DNA of 64,000 nt from Streptomyces uncialis (GCF_036250755.1 NZ_CP109583.1:6053501-6117500), one strand, 5' to 3'; shown: positions 1 through 8,351, numbered from the stretch's first letter. Program-made: numbers and translations. The notes: generated by a model not told the origin, from the letters alone.

Positions 1-194
1 GCAAGGACCAGGGTCCGTCCGAGGCGTTCGCCGCGGAAGAGCAGGCGCGGGCCGACGGCCTTGCCCGCCGGTGCGACGAGATCGCTGCGGCGTTGTCGCA
101 CCCGATGAGGAACAGCCTGGAGCACTACCAGGCCGCGTACCGCAATGCGGCCGGGAATGCTGCTGCGCACACGGCGCAGCCGGAGGCGCGCTGA
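1..194 (+). CDS. Hypothetical AICE protein, 3' end only
   Basis: The C-terminal 63 residues of a gene whose start lies left of the window. The segment is Ala/Glu/Arg-rich and probably helical (AAEEQAR, LARRCDEIAAAL), with no recognisable domain. Its TGA overlaps the ATG of the next gene, so it belongs to the same tightly packed + strand series of small mobile-element genes. Function unknown. Codon use (GC-rich third positions) supports this frame. Confidence 0.6.
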   Translation, partial: KDQGPSEAFAAEEQARADGLARRCDEIAAALSHPMRNSLEHYQAAYRNAAGNAAAHTAQPEAR

Positions 195-475
195 TGGCCG
201 ACGACGAGCGCACCGCGCGTCTGCTGGAGCAGCGCGCCGACGGGTGGGCGGCCCCGCCGCGTTCGATGGACCCGCCGCCCGCCCCGGCCGAACGCGCCTG
301 GCAGCAGGACATGATCCGCGACGCCTACGAGGACGCGGCCCGCCTCACCGGCCGCCCTCTGCGGCCCTTCTGCCGCCCGCATTCGCGTGGCGGACCCCCT
401 CCTGAACGGCGCGGCCCCGGTGGGCAAACACCGGGGCCGCCACGAGCCGTTCCCTCTGAGAGGAACAACCCGTGA
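194..475 (+). CDS. Small hypothetical protein of the AICE
   Basis: A 93-residue protein starting at an ATG that overlaps the previous stop (TGATG). The N-terminal half is charged (ADDERTARLLEQRADGW). The C-terminal half is Pro/Arg/Gly-rich and probably disordered. No known domain is visible. Its stop overlaps the GTG of the next gene, which supports translational coupling in one operon. Function unknown. Confidence 0.55.
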   Translation: MADDERTARLLEQRADGWAAPPRSMDPPPAPAERAWQQDMIRDAYEDAARLTGRPLRPFCRPHSRGGPPPERRGPGGQTPGPPRAVPSERNNP

Positions 476-768
476 AGCACATTGTGGCCGGTCACGTGGC
501 CGCCAGCACGACCGAGTTCATCGAACTCGCCCTCGGTACCCCGCTGGACTTGTGGCTGGGTGTCGAGGGCGAGTCGCCGGAGGAGCGGGAGGCGCGACTG
601 GACGCCGCCCGTGACATCCTCGCCGACGCACCGCACCTCGCTGACGACACCCTCCGCCTGGCCGCCCGGGTCATCGACGACCACGCCCCCGACCTGTTCA
701 ACATCACCCCCCTGCCCCAGCGCCCCATCCGCCGTGTCCGCCGGTTCCGGAAGGAGGAAGCGGCATGA
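472..768 (+). CDS. Small hypothetical protein of the AICE
   Basis: A 98-residue, mostly acidic protein with a basic tail (RPIRRVRRFRKEE). It starts at a GTG that overlaps the preceding stop and ends overlapping the next ATG. The middle (EGESPEEREARLDAARDIL) looks helical. I do not recognise a family. Tight coupling on both sides suggests it is expressed with the membrane protein downstream. Confidence 0.55.
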   Translation: MKHIVAGHVAASTTEFIELALGTPLDLWLGVEGESPEEREARLDAARDILADAPHLADDTLRLAARVIDDHAPDLFNITPLPQRPIRRVRRFRKEEAA

Positions 769-1211
769 GTGCGCTGGATGAGACCCTGGCCTCCGCTCAT
801 GCCGAGGTCAGGGCGGAGATCGCCCGCACTGACACCAAGACCGCGTTGCTGCTGGCGTTCGTCGGGGCGGCCCTGGTCGCCGCCTGGACCGCCGGCCGTG
901 ACCTCCCCATGAATCCCGCCGCATACGTGGTGGGCGGTGCGGGGATGGCGCTACTGGTCGGGGCGGCCGGTCTGCTGCTGTCGGCGGTCCGCCCGAACCT
1001 GCGCGGTGGGCACGGGTTCCCGCTGTGGGCGACCCTGTCCCCGCAGCAGCTGTACGAGGCCCTGCCGGTCGACCTGAGCGCCGACGTCGTGGGCCTGTCC
1101 CGCCTCGCCGTCGCCAAGTTCACCCGGCTCCGCACCGCGGTCGATCTGACCTGTGCGGCGGGTGTGCTGCTGGCCGTGGCCGTCGTGATCGTGGTCGGGG
1201 GTGCGCTGTGA
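765..1211 (+). CDS. Pycsar effector-like (PycTM/DUF5706-type) membrane protein
   Basis: A 148-residue protein with a strong ribosome site (AAGGAGG) before its ATG. The N-terminal helix carries the pattern E-I-x-R-T-D-x-K-T-A-L-L-L, then membrane segments at about residues 25-42, 50-70 and 125-147, with an amphipathic stretch ending in LAVAKFTRLR between them. From memory this matches the DUF5706/PycTM family, the membrane effector of Pycsar cyclic-pyrimidine anti-phage systems. No cyclase gene is visible nearby, so a defence role is inferred only. It could simply be an AICE membrane protein of the same fold. Confidence 0.6.
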   Translation: MSALDETLASAHAEVRAEIARTDTKTALLLAFVGAALVAAWTAGRDLPMNPAAYVVGGAGMALLVGAAGLLLSAVRPNLRGGHGFPLWATLSPQQLYEALPVDLSADVVGLSRLAVAKFTRLRTAVDLTCAAGVLLAVAVVIVVGGAL

Positions 1212-1552
1212 GCACCCTCGCCGATCTGTCGGCCCCCCTGCGGGCACTGCGTCTGATCTGTGCCGACCACCCGGACCTGCCCGCTCCGAACCTGGACGTG
1301 TGCCCGATCTACCCGGAGCGGCTGCACCTGAGCTTCCACAGCATGTCCGACACGGTCCCGTCGCTGGCCGCGTTCGAGGTATGGCGGGCCGCACTCGGGG
1401 TTCCCGACAGCACGGTGGACGGTCACTTCCAGAGCGACGGTCGGACGTGGGTGCTGAAGGCACGGGGCGAGTACGCGGGCGCCACCGTGGAGCTGACCGC
1501 CTACGCCGACGTTCCGCCCGTCCCGGCACCGGTGATGAGGGGTGCGGTATGA
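1208..1552 (+). CDS. Hypothetical AICE protein
   Basis: A 114-residue protein starting at a GTG overlapping the previous stop and ending at an ATGA overlap with the DUF2637 gene. It looks like a small soluble globular fold (WVLKARGEYAGATVELTAYADVP near the C-terminus suggests beta strands). No catalytic motif is visible. Proteins of this size and position, between a small membrane protein and DUF2637, are common in Streptomyces AICEs, but their role is unknown. Confidence 0.55.
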   Translation: MSTLADLSAPLRALRLICADHPDLPAPNLDVCPIYPERLHLSFHSMSDTVPSLAAFEVWRAALGVPDSTVDGHFQSDGRTWVLKARGEYAGATVELTAYADVPPVPAPVMRGAV

Positions 1553-2451
1553 CGCTGGACCGTAAGGGAAAGGCCCTCCTGGTCCTGGCCCTGGTCACGG
1601 TCGTCGCGATGGCGTTCCGCGTCTCGTGGAACGCGCTGCGCGACGTGGCCCGCGCGATCGGCGCCGACGACACCGCGGCGACGCTCTACCCGGTCGTGGT
1701 CGACGGCCTCATGGCACTCGCCCTCGTCGCCACCCTCGTCCTCGTCGGCCCGGACCGCACCTTCGCGCTGCGGGTGCTCGGCACCTACACCCTCGCCTCC
1801 CTGGTCCTGAACTACGTCCACGGGCTTGTCCCCGGACTCCACGGCGACTCGGTCGACTGGGGCAGGCTGGCCGACTGGGACCCCGCCAACTATGCCCTCG
1901 TCCTGCTGGCCACCTCCCTGCCGGTCGGAGCGATCTACTTCGGCTCCGACCTCGTCGCCAAGATCCTCGACCACCGGCCCGCACCCGCACCGGAACCGAT
2001 GCCGGAACCGGCGGAACCGGCATCGGTTCCGGTGGCCGGGCGGAGCATGCCCGTGCCGGTGGAACCGGCCACGGATGTGCCTGTGCTGGGGCCGTGGACA
2101 CCGGTGGCGGAACTCACCGGCGGAACCGGCGGAACCGGCACCGGAACCGGCCCTGACCTGTACATCCCCGCCGAGCAGGACGGGACGGGCCTTGGGGCGG
2201 AACCGACGCCGGAACCGCCGGAACCGAGCGTGGTTCCGCCGGTTCCGGACCCCGGTTCCGGTACCACCGGTTCGGGTTCCGAGGTCAGGGACGACACCGT
2301 GTTCGGCCGTCAGGTCGGGGAGGTCCGGAACTGGCTCCGGGAAGAACCGGAACTGACCGGAACCGCGATCGGAACCCGGCTCGGAACCAGCGACGCCTAC
2401 GGCCGCCGTGTCCGCCGCGCAGCACTCCACACCGCAGGAGCGGCGGTATGA
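1549..2451 (+). CDS. DUF2637 membrane protein with C-terminal HTH-like end
   Basis: A 300-residue protein. The N-terminal 140 residues have about four membrane helices typical of DUF2637 (VALVATLVLVGPDRTFALR, followed by LPVGAIYFGSDL). A long Pro/Glu/Gly/Thr-rich linker follows at about residues 145-245. The C-terminus (EVRNWLREEPELTGTAIGTR to DAYGRRVRRAAL) looks like a winged-helix DNA-binding unit. DUF2637 proteins are regular AICE and plasmid components, sometimes linked to transfer or spread. The linker DNA is full of GGAACCG heptamers. A membrane-anchored DNA-binding role is inferred. Confidence 0.75.
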   Translation: MTLDRKGKALLVLALVTVVAMAFRVSWNALRDVARAIGADDTAATLYPVVVDGLMALALVATLVLVGPDRTFALRVLGTYTLASLVLNYVHGLVPGLHGDSVDWGRLADWDPANYALVLLATSLPVGAIYFGSDLVAKILDHRPAPAPEPMPEPAEPASVPVAGRSMPVPVEPATDVPVLGPWTPVAELTGGTGGTGTGTGPDLYIPAEQDGTGLGAEPTPEPPEPSVVPPVPDPGSGTTGSGSEVRDDTVFGRQVGEVRNWLREEPELTGTAIGTRLGTSDAYGRRVRRAALHTAGAAV

Positions 2452-3656
2452 GCGGCGTGGCACGGCTGGCGGCGGCCCGTCGGCTCCTCGACGCGCCGCC
2501 GCCGGTCCCGGTGCCAGGCCAGGCGCCACTGGACGATGCCGCCCCGCTGCGGATCGGTTCGCTGTGCTCCGGGTACGGCGGGCTGGACATGGCCGTGACG
2601 GAGGTGTTCGGGGGGTCGCTGGCGTGGGTGGCGGACCCCGATCCGGGTGCCGCCCGCATCCTCGCCCACCACCATCCGCAGGTCCACAACCTCGGGGACC
2701 TCACCACAACCGACTGGTCCGCCGTCGAGCCGGTGGACATCGTCGCCGCCGGCTACCCGTGCCAGCCGTTCTCCACCGCCGGACACAGGAAGGGCACCGC
2801 CGATGACCGGCACATCTGGCCCCACATCGCCCGTGCCCTTCGCGTTCTACGACCCCGCTACGCGGTCCTTGAGAACGTCGCAGGGCACCTTTCCCTCGGA
2901 TTCTCCGACGTCCTGTGCGACCTTGCCGGCCTCGGGTTCGATGCGGAATGGGATGTTGTACGTGCGGACGCGGTCGGTGCACCCCACCAGCGCAAGCGCC
3001 TCTTCGCCCTCGCCCGCGCTGCCCACACCCAGGGCGAGGGACGCGAAGGGCATCGGCTACCCCGACGGACTCCCCTCGGACACCCTCCGCGCCCAGGTGG
3101 CCCTGCTCCCCACCCCGCGCGCGTCAGCGAACGAGAACCGGCAGACCCGGCGCACCCCGTCCCAGGAAGCCGGGACACACGGCCTGTCCCTGGCAGCGGA
3201 GGTCTGCTCACTCCTGCCCACCCCGACCGCGGCGGACGGCGAACGGACCAGCGCGACGTTCGGGCGGGGCAACCCGACACTGCGCGGGGCGCTGCTGCCC
3301 ACCCCGACCGCGACGGACGCGAAGGCGAGCAGCGGGGCGAACCCGGCCTGGGGACACGGGCAGACACTGACGGACGCGGCCCGCAGCGTTGGGGCCGGTA
3401 CCACCCGGCGATCGCACGGTGGGAAGCCCTCACCCGCCCCGCCCCCCGGCCAACTGACCCTCTGGGACGCCTGAACCCCCCGTTCGTGGAATGGCTCATG
3501 GGCCTCCCCGCCGGACACGTCACCGCCGTCCCCGGCCTGTCCCGCACCGCACAACTCCGCGCACTCGGCAACGGCGTCGTCCCCCAACAGGCCGCCCACG
3601 CACTGCGGGCCCTGCTCGCCCGCTCGGCCGGCACCACTGCACGCACGGCCGCCTAG
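2448..3656 (+). CDS. C5-cytosine DNA methyltransferase
   Basis: A 402-residue Dcm-type enzyme that methylates cytosine C5 using S-adenosylmethionine. Visible motifs are motif I GSLCSGYGGLD (about residue 37), motif IV GYPCQPFS with the catalytic Cys (about 105), motif VI ENV, motif VIII QRKRLFALA, and the C-terminal motifs PPFVEWLMGLPAGHVT and ALGNGVVPQQAA. The segment between motif VIII and the end is Arg/Gly/Pro-rich and has poorer third-position GC than the overlapping +1 frame, which holds another gene (2803-3474). It has no restriction partner in view. A protective or anti-restriction role during transfer is likely. Confidence 0.85.
   Translation: MSGVARLAAARRLLDAPPPVPVPGQAPLDDAAPLRIGSLCSGYGGLDMAVTEVFGGSLAWVADPDPGAARILAHHHPQVHNLGDLTTTDWSAVEPVDIVAAGYPCQPFSTAGHRKGTADDRHIWPHIARALRVLRPRYAVLENVAGHLSLGFSDVLCDLAGLGFDAEWDVVRADAVGAPHQRKRLFALARAAHTQGEGREGHRLPRRTPLGHPPRPGGPAPHPARVSEREPADPAHPVPGSRDTRPVPGSGGLLTPAHPDRGGRRTDQRDVRAGQPDTARGAAAHPDRDGREGEQRGEPGLGTRADTDGRGPQRWGRYHPAIARWEALTRPAPRPTDPLGRLNPPFVEWLMGLPAGHVTAVPGLSRTAQLRALGNGVVPQQAAHALRALLARSAGTTARTAA
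2803..3474 (+). CDS. Nested +1-frame gene inside the methyltransferase, LLPTP-repeat protein
   Basis: A 223-residue protein read entirely within the methyltransferase gene. The ATG has its own ribosome site (AGGAAGGG, about 8 bases upstream). It starts with FYDPATRSLRTSQGTF and SGSMRNGMLY, then repeats of the type LLPTPxAxD (four copies: ALPTPRARD, LLPTPRAS, LLPTPTAAD, LLPTPTATD) separated by about 35-45 residues, and ends QLTLWDA. By my hand count, third-position GC here is clearly higher than in the methyltransferase frame over the same bases. From memory, phage proteins with this pattern lie beside cytosine methyltransferases. Function unknown. It could be a product in its own right or an alternative target-recognition segment. 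Confidence 0.55.
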   Translation: MTGTSGPTSPVPFAFYDPATRSLRTSQGTFPSDSPTSCATLPASGSMRNGMLYVRTRSVHPTSASASSPSPALPTPRARDAKGIGYPDGLPSDTLRAQVALLPTPRASANENRQTRRTPSQEAGTHGLSLAAEVCSLLPTPTAADGERTSATFGRGNPTLRGALLPTPTATDAKASSGANPAWGHGQTLTDAARSVGAGTTRRSHGGKPSPAPPPGQLTLWDA

Positions 3657-3856
3657 AGGCTGGCGAGCCACTCGGTCACCGCGCGCAGGACACGGAACCG
3701 GCACCGGTGCGCCTTGCTGCACCACCGGCGCGGCCCGTCGCTCATGGCCGCACGGGGCCCGCGCACACCTGACCGACCACCGCACAGCCCCCGGGCGCAC
3801 GCTTTGGACGGCCGCGCCCGGGGACTGCTGACACTCCCGAAGGGAGTACCACCAGC

Positions 3857-5437
3857 ATGACCGACACCGTCATCGAAGTGGTGCCATCCGCGCCACATCC
3901 CCCCGCTCCCCCGCCTTCCCCTTCTCCCGCCGCTGCTGTGCCCGCTCCGGCGCCGTTGCCGGGTGTGCCGATCGCGGTCGCCGGGGCGAACGCGCTCGGC
4001 GCGGTCGCCGCCGGGTCGATGGCCGTCGCCGGACCGGTCGGCCTGGCAGCGGCCGGTGCCGTGGTCGGGGTGGCCGCCACGGCCGGACTGGCCCGCCGCA
4101 TCACCCGCAACCGCCCCAAGCCCCCCGGCAAGGGCAAAACCCCGCCCCGCCCCACCAGCAAGACCGGCACGAAACCAGCGCCCGCCAAACCCAAGTCGGC
4201 CCCTACGGGCGGTCTGCGGGCCGCTGGCACCGGGGCCCGCGCGCCCCGGCCGTCGGCAAGCGGCCTGCGGTCCGCCGCCCGCACGGACCGCACCCCGGTC
4301 TCACCGCCCCCGCCCCGTACCTCCCCGACGCGCGCCCCGCAGACTTCGGCCAGCGGCCCGGGCCCCCGCACCACCACCCCCGGCCGAGGGGTGACCACGT
4401 CCGCGCCTTCCGCTGGTCCCGCCGGCCGTTCGGGTGCGGCCGGGGTGCGGTCGGTGTCGCCGTCCGCCGGACTGTCAGCCCCTGCGAAGCCGAAGGCGGG
4501 TGCGGGTGCGGGTCGGGTGCAGTCGGCTGGCCGTGCCGCCGCCGGTGCGGCAGGCCGTGCCGGTTCCCGGCTCGCGGCCGGTGCCGCGGCCCGTGCGGAG
4601 AAGACGGCCGCGCGGAGTCTGCGGCGGGAGACCAAGGGCGTCGCCAAGGCCCGCCGTCAATCCGGCCTCGACCCCACCGGCACCAGGGCCAAGCCCCTGA
4701 CCTCGCAGGGCAGTGCGGCGCAGAAGCGTGCGTTGCGGCGGTCGGCGGTGCGGCATGCGGCCCGGATGACCGGGTCGGCCGCCGTGGCCGCCGGAGCAGG
4801 GCTGTTGTACGGGCTGTGGAACATCAAGCGCCCCGGCAAGGCGTTCGGACACATGCGGGCCGTATGGCACCGCCTCGCCTCACGGGCCCGCCGCGTCCGG
4901 GCCGCACGGGACGCCGCGACCCTCGGCACCACCCCCAAGGGCCGCACCCGGGTGCCGGATTCGACCGTGAACAACCCCCGCCGCACCACGCCCCGCCCGA
5001 AGGTCCCCGTGCTCCGCGGGCGAGTCGGGGCGCTCATCTCGCTGGGCAGAACCGATCACTCTGGAGGAACCGTGTCCGACGCCACCGCCCCGGGTTTTAC
5101 CCGCCTGTCCGAAGCGGCCGAAGTCATGCTCCAGGCCGCGTCCACGTTCGACCCCGAGCACATGACCGAGTTCCAGACCCTCGTGGACGACCTCCCCGAC
5201 GCCATGGGCACGGTGCAGGAAACGCTGCGGGTGCTGGCCGAACTGTCCGACGAGAAGCTTCCCGTCGACTCGCGGGTGGTGGAGGAGATCGGGGAGGGCT
5301 ACCGCGCGATGAGCAAGGTCATCGACGCCCTCGAAGACGTCGGCACCGTCTACCGCCGCGTCCACGCCGAGGACATCGAGCGCAACGAGAACCCCCGCAA
5401 CGGCCTCGACGGTGAACGCCGCTGGAACGTCGGCTGA
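3857..5437 (+). CDS. Large AICE protein with disordered middle and membrane segments
   Basis: A 526-residue protein. Residues 1-30 are Pro-rich. A Gly/Ala-rich membrane-like pair follows at about residues 35-75 (AVAGPVGLAAAGAVVGVAA). Then comes a long Lys/Arg/Pro/Ala-rich region resembling a nucleic-acid-binding tail, a second hydrophobic stretch (AAVAAGAGLLYGLW) near 315, and an acidic helical C-terminal domain (about 410-526, MTEFQTLVDDLPDAMGTVQE). It sits directly before tra. No domain name is recognised. The position suggests a conjugation or spread function, which is inference. The ATG is preceded by GAAGGGAG. Confidence 0.6.
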   Translation: MTDTVIEVVPSAPHPPAPPPSPSPAAAVPAPAPLPGVPIAVAGANALGAVAAGSMAVAGPVGLAAAGAVVGVAATAGLARRITRNRPKPPGKGKTPPRPTSKTGTKPAPAKPKSAPTGGLRAAGTGARAPRPSASGLRSAARTDRTPVSPPPPRTSPTRAPQTSASGPGPRTTTPGRGVTTSAPSAGPAGRSGAAGVRSVSPSAGLSAPAKPKAGAGAGRVQSAGRAAAGAAGRAGSRLAAGAAARAEKTAARSLRRETKGVAKARRQSGLDPTGTRAKPLTSQGSAAQKRALRRSAVRHAARMTGSAAVAAGAGLLYGLWNIKRPGKAFGHMRAVWHRLASRARRVRAARDAATLGTTPKGRTRVPDSTVNNPRRTTPRPKVPVLRGRVGALISLGRTDHSGGTVSDATAPGFTRLSEAAEVMLQAASTFDPEHMTEFQTLVDDLPDAMGTVQETLRVLAELSDEKLPVDSRVVEEIGEGYRAMSKVIDALEDVGTVYRRVHAEDIERNENPRNGLDGERRWNVG

Positions 5438-5517
5438 CCCCGCCCGCACCCGGATACCGGGCCGGTCCCCGCACATGGCGGGGACCGGCCCTTCCCTGTT
5501 CTCCGAGGAGGCACCAC

Positions 5518-7656
5518 ATGAAGAGCAAGAACGACAACGGCGGGAAGGGCGGTCGTGTGCGGGTGGACTGGCGGGCCGGTCACGGTCTGCTGACCGGCAC
5601 CCTCAACGCCACCACCGGCACCTTCGTCGCCACCGCGCTCGCCCACACCAGCACGATGCCTGCCGGGTGGGCACTCGCCGCGGGAGCGGCCGGGGCCGTG
5701 GGCATGACCGCGACCGGACTGCGCCGGAACGTGACCGCGGCCACGATCACCTTCCGGGCCGGATGCTGGGCCGCGGCCGGGACCTGGTCCGCCTGGGCGC
5801 TGGGCACCGGCGGCCCCCTGACCCTCGCCGCCGTCGGAGCGCTGACCGTGGGCGGCATCACCGCGGGGACCCTCGCGGCGGGGTTCGCCGCGCACGAGGA
5901 GACCGAACAGGCCCGGCGCCGCACCCTGCTGTCCATCGGAATGCGCCGGGCGCTCGCCGCCGAGTGGACCGACCGGATCGCCCGGGTCTGCCGCGTCGAG
6001 AACGTCACCATCCCCGCCATCGAGCACTGGCCCTCCGGCATGGGCTACACCGTCGAACTCGAACTCCCCGAGGGCGGCACGACCCGCCGGGCGATCGCGG
6101 ACCGGGCCGACGCGCTGGCCTCCGACCTCGACCTCCCCGACGGCTGCGGACTCCAGGTCCTCCCCGGCGTCTCCCGCCGCCGCGTCCTGATCGAGGTTGC
6201 CACCAAGTCCTACCAGGGCCGCGAGATCCCGTTCCCGCTGGACGAGATCGCGGAGACCACCACGGTCAACAACCCGGCACCGGTCGCGCTGCTGGCGGAC
6301 GGGGGGCGGTCGGAACTGGACATGCGGCAGGCGTCGACCATCGTCACCGGGGCCACCGGGACGGGCAAGACCAACTGGCTCCACACCCTGATCGCCCGCC
6401 TGAACCAGACCAACGACACCCTGATCTGGGCCATCGACCTCAACGGCGGCTCCCTCGGACTGCCCTGGCTCCACGCCTGGCACCAGGCCCAGACCAGCGG
6501 GAACGCGGGCGCGGTGCCGGTGCCGGGCGTCGACTGGCTCGCCTCGACCCCGGCTGAGGCGAAGCTGATGCTGGAAGCGGCGGTGCGGATCGCGAAGACC
6601 CGCAAGGTCGCCTACCAGCAGCACATGCGCGACGAGAACGACGACAAACTCCCCGTCTCCCCGGGCGTTCCCGAGATCGTGATCGTCGTGGACGAGGGTG
6701 CGGAGGTGTCCGCGACGCGTGAGGCGCGGGCGGTGATGGCGGGGATCGCGGAGGTCATCCGGATCGCCCGGGCCATGGCGATCCGGGCCGTCGTCTCCGT
6801 CCTCCGCGTCACCCAGGATGTCCTCCCCGACCCGATGGTGCGGAAGATGGCATCCAACCGGGTCTGCACCGGTGCCACCGAGGACGCCGAGTTGGGGCAT
6901 GTCTTCGGCTGGCGGGCCCTCTCCGCAGAGAACAGTTTCTCCGGCCCTGGCTCGATGCTCGTCGGTACTGAGGGCAAACAGCCCAAGACCGCCCAGCAGT
7001 GGCGCATCACCCCCTCAGACATCGAAGCCGTCTGCATCACGACCGCCCACCGCCGCCCCGCCCTCGACCGACCCTCGATCGACGCGGCCGGGGCCGCCTA
7101 CACCGAACGGTGGACCACCGAGCGGTGCGCACACCTGTGGACCCACGCCCTCACCACCACCGGCCCCACCGGACCGGCTGGCCAGACCGGGCAGGGGCAG
7201 GCGGGGGTGTCGGGGCCGCAGTGGCGCGCGACCGCCGGATGGGACCAGCCCCGGCCCGCACCCGACGTGGACACCCCCGGCGCCGACGAACTGGAGGCTC
7301 TTTTCCAGCTCCCCGCCGCCACCCGCGACCCCGGCACCGGCCCGGACAGGGGTACCGACGGCGGAACTGACTGGTCCGACCCCGGCACCTGGACCACCGG
7401 CCGCGACCTCGACAAGGCCGACCAGCCCGACGCCCGTCAGGCCGCACTCCGGCTCCTCCTCGACGCGGGCCCCGACGGAACCGGCGCATCCGCCATCGCC
7501 CGCGCGCTCGCCGAGGAGCACCGCACGACACGGCAGACAGTCGTCGGCTGGCTCAAGACCTGGTCCGAAGACGGCACCGCGGTCCGCGTCGGGACCGGCA
7601 CCAAAGCCCGCTACGTCCACCGCGATCACACCCCCCGCCACCCCGCCGAGGAGTGA
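5518..7656 (+). CDS. tra: FtsK/SpoIIIE-type conjugative DNA translocase (Tra)
   Basis: A 712-residue motor that in AICEs and Streptomyces plasmids moves double-stranded DNA between hyphae as a hexameric membrane pump. The N-terminus has several membrane helices (residues 20-125). Walker A GATGTGKT is at 278-285 and Walker B IVIVVDEG, with Asp392/Glu393, lies downstream. The C-terminal 100 residues form a winged helix (IARALAEEHRTTRQTVVGWL), expected to read short repeats in the clt locus. A strong GGAGG lies before the ATG. A cluster of GACAAG repeats begins right after the stop, as expected for a TraB-clt arrangement. Confidence 0.9.
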   Translation: MKSKNDNGGKGGRVRVDWRAGHGLLTGTLNATTGTFVATALAHTSTMPAGWALAAGAAGAVGMTATGLRRNVTAATITFRAGCWAAAGTWSAWALGTGGPLTLAAVGALTVGGITAGTLAAGFAAHEETEQARRRTLLSIGMRRALAAEWTDRIARVCRVENVTIPAIEHWPSGMGYTVELELPEGGTTRRAIADRADALASDLDLPDGCGLQVLPGVSRRRVLIEVATKSYQGREIPFPLDEIAETTTVNNPAPVALLADGGRSELDMRQASTIVTGATGTGKTNWLHTLIARLNQTNDTLIWAIDLNGGSLGLPWLHAWHQAQTSGNAGAVPVPGVDWLASTPAEAKLMLEAAVRIAKTRKVAYQQHMRDENDDKLPVSPGVPEIVIVVDEGAEVSATREARAVMAGIAEVIRIARAMAIRAVVSVLRVTQDVLPDPMVRKMASNRVCTGATEDAELGHVFGWRALSAENSFSGPGSMLVGTEGKQPKTAQQWRITPSDIEAVCITTAHRRPALDRPSIDAAGAAYTERWTTERCAHLWTHALTTTGPTGPAGQTGQGQAGVSGPQWRATAGWDQPRPAPDVDTPGADELEALFQLPAATRDPGTGPDRGTDGGTDWSDPGTWTTGRDLDKADQPDARQAALRLLLDAGPDGTGASAIARALAEEHRTTRQTVVGWLKTWSEDGTAVRVGTGTKARYVHRDHTPRHPAEE

Positions 7657-7659
7657 CCG

Positions 7660-7806
7660 CTTGTCGCTTGTCGTCACCAGCCCGGGAAGGGCCCCCGGGT
7701 GGCTCTGTAGGGGCCGGAAACGGGCTGTGACCTGCAAGGCGACAAGCGACAAGACAAGACAAGCGACAAGGCCCACGACAAGCCGGACGACAAGCGACAC
7801 GACAAG
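7660..7806. other. Candidate clt locus: GACAAG repeat cluster
   Basis: Immediately after tra there are two CTTGTC units (7660-7672) and eight GACAAG units (7741-7806), the first ones nearly head to tail. CTTGTCGCTTGTCG at 7660 and CGACAAGCGACAAG at 7740 form a perfect 14-bp inverted repeat about 66 bases apart. Streptomyces TraB proteins are known to bind 8-bp repeats in a clt site next to traB. The motif and placement here fit, but function is inferred. Confidence 0.6.
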
Positions 7807-7868
7807 TCAGCGCGGGTGACACCCCACCCAACCGGGGCCGTCACCCGCGCTGCTGAAGGAGCCCCGTC

Positions 7869-8342
7869 GTGCATGAAACCCCGTACGAGATCACCACCCT
7901 GAACTCCCACCCGGGCCCCGGAAACGGCCCTCGCCACGACGCCGTGATCCTCCCCGCCGACCTCCCCCCGGGGGTCCAGGTCGTCACCCTGCCCGGCGGC
8001 ATCCGCACCCTCGCCTACACCCAGCCCACCACCCCGAACGCCCACCCGGCACCGCCCGCCCGGCCGATCCCGACCTGGGCCCGCACCACCGCACTCCTCA
8101 CCCCGACCATCGGCGGGGGCATCGCCGCCGCCGGAGCCGGACTCTCCTACGCCGCCCCGGGACTCATCGCCATGACCCACGCACTCTGGGCCACCGCCGC
8201 CCTCATCGCCGCCGGAACCATCGCCGTCCCCGTCATCCGGGGCACCGCCCGCCGCCGCACAGCGAACCCGGCCCACATCACCCAGAACATCACCGCCACC
8301 GGCATGTTCGGCCGCGCCAACGGCACCATCAACCACCACTGA
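7869..8342 (+). CDS. Small membrane protein of the AICE
   Basis: A 157-residue protein starting at GTG behind AAGGAGCC. Residues 1-70 are polar and Pro-rich. Two membrane helices follow at about 75-100 (LLTPTIGGGIAAAGAGLSYAA) and 103-122 (MTHALWATAALIAAGTIAV). The C-terminus (NITATGMFGRANGTINHH) is His-tailed. No family is recognised. It lies just before the PP2C-like gene and ends 9 bases before it, so the two are probably co-translated. Confidence 0.6.
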   Translation: MHETPYEITTLNSHPGPGNGPRHDAVILPADLPPGVQVVTLPGGIRTLAYTQPTTPNAHPAPPARPIPTWARTTALLTPTIGGGIAAAGAGLSYAAPGLIAMTHALWATAALIAAGTIAVPVIRGTARRRTANPAHITQNITATGMFGRANGTINHH

Positions 8343-8351
8343 GGAGCCGTC

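Noticed and set aside
3653..3745. 30-residue minus-strand frame with RRWCSKAHRC
   Set aside because: No ribosome site, overlaps the methyltransferase end, and too short to support without homologues.
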